Positions 59,891 to 64,000 of a stretch of DNA of 64,000 nucleotides are shown here, piece after piece. A model generated the notes under the pieces. That model did not search any database. It saw only the letters and a program-made list of their open reading frames with translations, and was not told where the DNA came from. This DNA is from Micromonospora sp. U21 (GTDB lineage: Bacteria > Actinomycetota > Actinomycetes > Mycobacteriales > Micromonosporaceae). The position numbers and the translations under genes were made by a program. Numbering within the stretch: the stretch's first letter is position 1; each line of letters opens with the position of its first letter. Where the stretch lies: positions 40,620-104,619 of the forward strand of contig NZ_JAGPYK010000024.1 in the NCBI RefSeq assembly GCF_018070045.1. Reading direction: 5' to 3'.

Positions 59891-60121
59891 ATGAGCAACC
59901 CCTCCCCCGCCGGCGAGGCCCTGACCTGCTCGGCCCGCGGCTGCCGCGCCCCCGCCGTCTGGGCGCTGGAGTGGAACAATCCCCGTCTGCACAACGCCGA
60001 GCGGCGCAAGACCTGGCTGGCCTGCGACGAGCACCGGGGCAGCCTCGGCGACTTCCTGGACGCACGCGGCTTCCTGCGTGCCGTCAATCCGGTGCCCGGA
60101 TCGCCTACCCTCGACATGTGA
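59891..60121 (+). CDS. Small Cys/His actinobacterial protein, 76 residues
   Basis: The protein has TCSARGCRAPAVWALEWNNP and RRKTWLACDEHRGSLGDFL. The two Cys pairs with His (CSARGC...CDEH) look like a zinc site. Similar short proteins are common in actinobacteria and are sometimes mislabelled acetone carboxylase. Function is unknown. The start is set by a leaderless -10 box. Confidence 0.75.
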   Translation: MSNPSPAGEALTCSARGCRAPAVWALEWNNPRLHNAERRKTWLACDEHRGSLGDFLDARGFLRAVNPVPGSPTLDM

Positions 60122-60223
60122 GCGGGCGCAGCGAGCGAACAACTGGGCACAGCAGAGTGGCGTTTCGCGCCGCTGCCGAGCAGAGCGGGGCGGCAGCGTG
60201 AGCGCGCGGAACGGAGCCCATCG

Positions 60224-61042
60224 GTGAGCGCGGAGGACCGCGTCGACCCACCGGCCTCCCCCGGCCCCGCCTCCCCGTCCACCACACCACCTCCACCGCC
60301 CGGCGTTCCGCCGCCGCCCGGCGCGTTCCCGGCGCCCGGCACGCTCGGCCCGGATCCTGCCCCGCCCGACGCGTCATCGCCCGCCCCGCTGCCGCCCGGC
60401 GCGCTACCGCCAGCCGGCGGGTACGACGCCGACCCGCGACCGCCCGACCTGCCCCCGCCCGGTCTGCTGCCTCCCGGCCCGTCGCCCGCCGCCGGTCCAC
60501 CGGGCGCCGCCTCCGGCGTACCCGGCCCCCTGTTGACCGACGGGTCGGTGGGGCGGGGGCCACTGGAGCCCTGGCCGGACACGGTCCGCTGGCAGCGGAT
60601 CTCCTCCGACCTGATCTGGGTGGAGCTGATCCGGCTGGCCGTGGTGCTCGCCATCGGGCTGGCGGTGACGGCGATCGGCTGGGCATTGAGCGGTCAGGGC
60701 CTGTTCGGGCTCGCCCTCGCCGCCGTGCTGGTGTTCGGCGCGTGGCGGGCCGTGGCGATCGTCCGCGCGGTCCGGGCGTGGGGGTACGCCGAGCGGGAGG
60801 ACGACCTGCTGGTCCGGCACGGGCTGCTCGTCCGGCGGCTCTCCATCGTGCCGTACTCCCGGATGCAGTTCGTCGACGTCAGCGCCGGGCCGCTGGAGCG
60901 CGCCTTCAACCTGGCCACCGTGCAGTTGCACACCGCGGCGGCGGCGACCGACGCCCGGGTGCCGGGGCTGCGCCCGGCGGAGGCGTCCCGGCTGCGCGAC
61001 CGGCTCACCGCGCTCGGCGAGGACCGGGCGGAGGGGCTGTGA
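60224..61042 (+). CDS. bPH2 membrane protein (YdbS-like)
   Basis: The 272-residue protein has a Pro-rich N-terminal tail of about 110 residues, two membrane helices, and one bacterial PH (bPH2) domain (YAEREDDLLVRHGLLVRR, SRMQFVDVSAGPLERAFNLA). It pairs with the next gene, as YdbS and YdbT do. GTG at 60224 follows CGGAG. Binding partner is unknown. Confidence 0.88.
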   Translation: MSAEDRVDPPASPGPASPSTTPPPPPGVPPPPGAFPAPGTLGPDPAPPDASSPAPLPPGALPPAGGYDADPRPPDLPPPGLLPPGPSPAAGPPGAASGVPGPLLTDGSVGRGPLEPWPDTVRWQRISSDLIWVELIRLAVVLAIGLAVTAIGWALSGQGLFGLALAAVLVFGAWRAVAIVRAVRAWGYAEREDDLLVRHGLLVRRLSIVPYSRMQFVDVSAGPLERAFNLATVQLHTAAAATDARVPGLRPAEASRLRDRLTALGEDRAEGL

Positions 61043-61085
61043 GCGCGCGATCGGGCGACCGCCGGCCGCGCCGGAGGCCGGTCCG

Positions 61086-62585
61086 ATGACCGACCGTCCC
61101 GCCGAGCCGGGCACCGGACCGCCCCGGCCGCCGGGCGGCGCACCTCCCGCCGGCCCGCCGCCCGGCGATGCGGCGCCGCCCTACCCGCCCGACGGCACGG
61201 CGCCGCCCTATGCGGCTGTGCCGCCCGGGGTGCCCCATCGCTGGCCGGCACCGGCGGCGGGTGGCGACGGCGAGCCGCGTCAGCGACTGCATCCGCTCAG
61301 CCCGCTGTTGCACGGGGCCAAGTCGCTGGTCGTGGTGATCGCCGGGCTGTCCTGGTCGACGCTCTCCCGGGTCGGCTTCGGCTGGTTCGCGGCCATGGTG
61401 GTGGTGCTGGCGCTCGGCGCGACCGTGCTGTCGGTGATCAGCTGGTACAACACCGGCTACCACGTGGTGGGCCGCGAACTGCGGGTGTACGAGGGGCTGC
61501 TCTGGCGGCGTACCCGGGCGATTCCCCTGGAGCGGTTGCAGGCCGTGGAGGTGGTCCGGCCGCTGCTCGCCCAGCTCACCGGCCTGGCCGAGCTGCGGCT
61601 CGAGGTGGTCGGCGGGGGCAAGACCGAGGCGCCGCTGGCGTACCTCGGGGTGGCCGACGCGGCCCGGCTGCGCGAGCGGCTGCTGGCGCTCGCCAGCCGG
61701 GCGTCCCAGCCGCCCGCGCCGGGCCTCGCGGCGCGGGCGGCGGCTCCGGGGACAGCGCCGCCGCCGGTCGCGGCGGGCCGCCCGCTGCACGCGGTACGCA
61801 ACCAGAGCCTGCTGGTCAGCCAGCTGCTCACCCCGCAGGCGTTCCTGCTCCCGTTCGGCGTGGCCTTCGTCGTGGTGCAGTTCCTCACCGCGGGGTCGTG
61901 GTCGTTCCTCGCGGTGGCGAGCACGCTGACCGCGATGGCCGGTGTGCTGCTGCAACCGATCCGCCGGGTCCTCGACGACTGGAACTTCCGGCTGGCCCGC
62001 GACGGCGGCACGCTGCGGGTGCACAACGGCCTGCTGGAGACCAGGGCGCAGACCGTGCCGCTGGACCGGGTGCAGACCGTACGGGCCACCTGGCCGCTGC
62101 TCTGGCGGATGAAGGGTTGGCTGCGGCTGCGGCTGGAGGTGGCCGGGTACTCCGTCGCGGAGGCCGACGACCGCAACCGGCCGGACCGCCTGCTGCCGGT
62201 CGGTGACCTGGCGACCGCGACGATGATCGTCACCGAGGTGCTGCCGGGCGTACGCCTCGACGCGCTGGCGCTGAGCCCACCGCCGCCCCGGGCCCGCTGG
62301 CTGCACCCGCTGGGCCGCGGCGCGCTCGGCACCGGCCTGTTCGAGCGGGTCTTCGCCACCCGGTCCGGGCTGCTCACCCGGCAGGTGGCGATCGTGCCGT
62401 ACGCCCGGATCCAGAGCGTGCGGGTGGTGCAGGGGCCGGCCCAGCGCCGGCTCGGGCTGGCCACCGTCCACGCGGACACCGCGGGCGGGTCGGGCGCGGC
62501 GGCCCAGGACCGGGATCTGGCGGAGGCATGGGGCCTGGCGGCCGAGCTGACCGCCCGCGCGCACGCCGCGCGCCGCCCCGGCTGA
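61086..62585 (+). CDS. Three-bPH2 membrane protein (YdbT-like)
   Basis: The 499-residue protein has a Pro-rich N-terminus, pairs of membrane helices, and three bPH2 domains (around YHVVGRELRVYEGLLWRRTR, RDGGTLRVHNGLLETRAQT and RSGLLTRQVAIVPYARIQSV). GGAGG lies eight bases before ATG. It is 43 bases after the YdbS-like gene. Confidence 0.92.
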   Translation: MTDRPAEPGTGPPRPPGGAPPAGPPPGDAAPPYPPDGTAPPYAAVPPGVPHRWPAPAAGGDGEPRQRLHPLSPLLHGAKSLVVVIAGLSWSTLSRVGFGWFAAMVVVLALGATVLSVISWYNTGYHVVGRELRVYEGLLWRRTRAIPLERLQAVEVVRPLLAQLTGLAELRLEVVGGGKTEAPLAYLGVADAARLRERLLALASRASQPPAPGLAARAAAPGTAPPPVAAGRPLHAVRNQSLLVSQLLTPQAFLLPFGVAFVVVQFLTAGSWSFLAVASTLTAMAGVLLQPIRRVLDDWNFRLARDGGTLRVHNGLLETRAQTVPLDRVQTVRATWPLLWRMKGWLRLRLEVAGYSVAEADDRNRPDRLLPVGDLATATMIVTEVLPGVRLDALALSPPPPRARWLHPLGRGALGTGLFERVFATRSGLLTRQVAIVPYARIQSVRVVQGPAQRRLGLATVHADTAGGSGAAAQDRDLAEAWGLAAELTARAHAARRPG

Positions 62586-62618
62586 CCGTACCGCCGCCGC
62601 CGGCCGACCCCGGCGGCG

Positions 62619-63737
62619 TCAGCGGTCGGCGGGTACCGCGGGCTGGTCGGAGGTGCCCGTCCCGACCGGCGCGGGCTGCCCGCTGGCCGGCCGATCGGAC
62701 GTCGGTTCCGGCGGGCCCGCGGTGCCGTCCGGGCCGGTGATCTTCTCCGGCGGTGGCTCCGCGGCGGCCGGGGCGGACCCGGCGCGACGGGCCCGCAGCG
62801 CCGCCCACCCGCGCTCGGCCAGGCCGACCACCAGGAAGGTCAGCCCGACGTACATCCAGCCGACCAGCACGTCGATCACGTAGTGCTCACCCGAGTAGAC
62901 CAGGGTGAAGGTCATCGCCAGCGGGTACGCGAGCAGCAGCGGCCACCAGCGGCGGCGGGTGGTGTGCAGGAAGAAGAGCACCACGAACAGCGCCCACGCG
63001 GTGTGCAGCGACGGCATCGCGGCGACCGGGTTCGAGGCGATCTGGCCGGCGTTGAGCACGTTGCCGGCGCCGTGCATGCCGAACGCCTTCCAGCCCCGGG
63101 TGGAGATCCGGGCGACCTCGGTGAGCAGGCCGTTCTGCGCCGCCCACCACGGCGGCGCCGCCGGGTAGATGAAGTAGGTGGCCAGGCCGGCGGCGCAGAG
63201 GAAGCCCCAGCGCCGCATGTACGCCGCCCAGCGGTGCCGGTCGCGGAGCCAGAGCACCGCGGCGGCGGCCAGCGCCACCACGAAGTGCGAGAAGTACACC
63301 CAGCTCGCCGCGATGTCGTACCACTGCAGCTGCGGGTGGTAGAGGTGCTGCTGCAACCAGATGGTGGGCACCTCGCCGCCGGTGACCCAGCCGAACATGA
63401 ACCGGTCGGCGACGATCAGCTCCATCGCGTGCGGGGTGGCCCCGTTGTCGGCGAACCCCCGGGAGAGGTTGTACGCGGCGAGCAGCAGCACCACCGGCAC
63501 CCAGTCCCGGGCGAAGCGCAGGTGACTGCGCCACGGCCGGTCGCTGTTCCAGGCGATGGTGCCGGCCCAGATCCACACGAACGCGTACGCGGGGTCGGTG
63601 GGCAGCCCGATGCCCAGCCAGGCGGCGACGAAGGCGACCGCCCAGATCGTCATGGCGACGATGCGCCGACGGCCCCCGTCCGGGGACGCGGGCGGGTCGG
63701 TCCGGGCGGGGGATTGGGGGTCAGTCACGACGGCCAT
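62619..63737 (-). CDS. PAP2-family membrane phosphatase/phosphotransferase
   Basis: The 372-residue protein has about six membrane helices and PAP2 motifs NPVAAMPSLHTAW and YSGEHYVIDVLVGW. This form is related to inositol-phosphate or lipid phosphotransferases of actinobacteria. The C-terminal 60 residues are Pro/Ala-rich. ATG at 63737 is 8 nt from TAACCT; the earlier frame is not needed. Confidence 0.9.
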   Translation of the reverse strand: MAVVTDPQSPARTDPPASPDGGRRRIVAMTIWAVAFVAAWLGIGLPTDPAYAFVWIWAGTIAWNSDRPWRSHLRFARDWVPVVLLLAAYNLSRGFADNGATPHAMELIVADRFMFGWVTGGEVPTIWLQQHLYHPQLQWYDIAASWVYFSHFVVALAAAAVLWLRDRHRWAAYMRRWGFLCAAGLATYFIYPAAPPWWAAQNGLLTEVARISTRGWKAFGMHGAGNVLNAGQIASNPVAAMPSLHTAWALFVVLFFLHTTRRRWWPLLLAYPLAMTFTLVYSGEHYVIDVLVGWMYVGLTFLVVGLAERGWAALRARRAGSAPAAAEPPPEKITGPDGTAGPPEPTSDRPASGQPAPVGTGTSDQPAVPADR

Positions 63738-63745
63738 CGCGGTCA

Positions 63746-63751
63746 AGGTTA
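63746..63751 (-). promoter_or_regulatory. -10 box TAACCT, leaderless promoter
   Basis: TAACCT on the minus strand is 8 nt from ATG at 63737. Confidence 0.45.
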
Positions 63752-63898
63752 ACGACGGGTGCGGCATCGACCGACGGCGACCACCCGAAGGACCGGTCCA
63801 CAGGTGGGTGGCGGTGCCGGCCGGCGGGTGCGGCCGGTTCGCCGGGCGAGTGCTCGGCGGGCTCGGCGAGCACCTAGACGAGTTGTTCCGAATTCCGG

Positions 63899-64000
63899 TC
63901 AGTGGTCGTAGGCGATCAGTGATCGGGTGACGGGTGCGCTGGTCTTGTTGTTGTGCCAGATCGCGGCGGTCATGGCCAGGAGGCGTTGAGCCACGCGTAC
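63899..64000 (-). mobile_element. C-terminal end of an IS982-type transposase gene
   Basis: The minus frame runs off the right edge. The 33 visible residues read AQRLLAMTAAIWHNNKTSA followed by PVTRSLIAYDH and stop. This C-terminus is typical of IS982-family DDE transposases. The element's outer end should lie between 63752 and 63898, but no terminal inverted repeat could be fixed without the other end. Confidence 0.75.

Noticed and set aside
63556..63930. 124-residue plus-strand frame at the right end
   Set aside because: Lies opposite the PAP2 gene and crosses the intergenic gap without start signals.

Overview
The window is a very GC-rich stretch of an actinobacterial chromosome, most likely from Micromonospora or a close relative. 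The evidence is composition, GTG starts with 4-base stop/start overlaps, many leaderless promoters (TAnnnT placed 5-8 nt before the start codon), Tat/lipoprotein sugar-binding proteins without linked ATPases, and dispersed AAGGAAGGGCACC-type hairpin repeats. No rRNA, tRNA, CRISPR array or phage module was seen. The only mobile-element trace is the end of a transposase gene at the right edge.

Layout. 1-6528: sugar importer (binding protein, two permeases) with GH31 alpha-xylosidase and GH1 beta-glucosidase, probably for xyloglucan oligosaccharides. 6678-10810: alpha/beta hydrolase, AraC-type regulator, MobA-like protein and an actinobacterial family-A DNA polymerase. 11025-14629: heterodimeric ABC exporter whose two subunits have decayed in complementary motifs. 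14662-24847: two paralogous amino-sugar-type importers around an RpiR regulator, a SIS protein and a BadF/GlcNAc-type kinase, plus an orphan Imm51-like gene. 25053-31109: acyltransferase, methylmalonate-semialdehyde dehydrogenase, class III aminotransferase, and two membrane proteins, one with a heptapeptide repeat. 31194-34980: an unknown protein, then a divergent murD-type ligase and a MurL-type glutamate epimerase, the alternative D-glutamate route of peptidoglycan synthesis. 35196-44946: PucR regulator, SpoU methyltransferase, TPP enzyme, bifunctional PBP, and SPFH/NfeD pair. 45078-53000: beta-lactamase-fold protein, DUF3097 protein, HAD hydrolase, ferrochelatase and the fabG-fabI operon. 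52138-63737: two-component system, secreted hydrolase, second acyltransferase, a structured leader with two tiny ORFs, MoxR-DUF58-VWA operon, two bPH2 membrane proteins and a PAP2 protein. The transposase fragment closes the window.

Three importers lack an ATPase gene, so a shared MsiK-type ATPase encoded elsewhere is expected. Cell-envelope functions recur (MurD/MurL, PBP, fatty-acid reductases, MoxR/VWA, PAP2). The observations most worth following are the MurD/MurL pair, the complementary ABC exporter, and the structured leader around 56164-56543.
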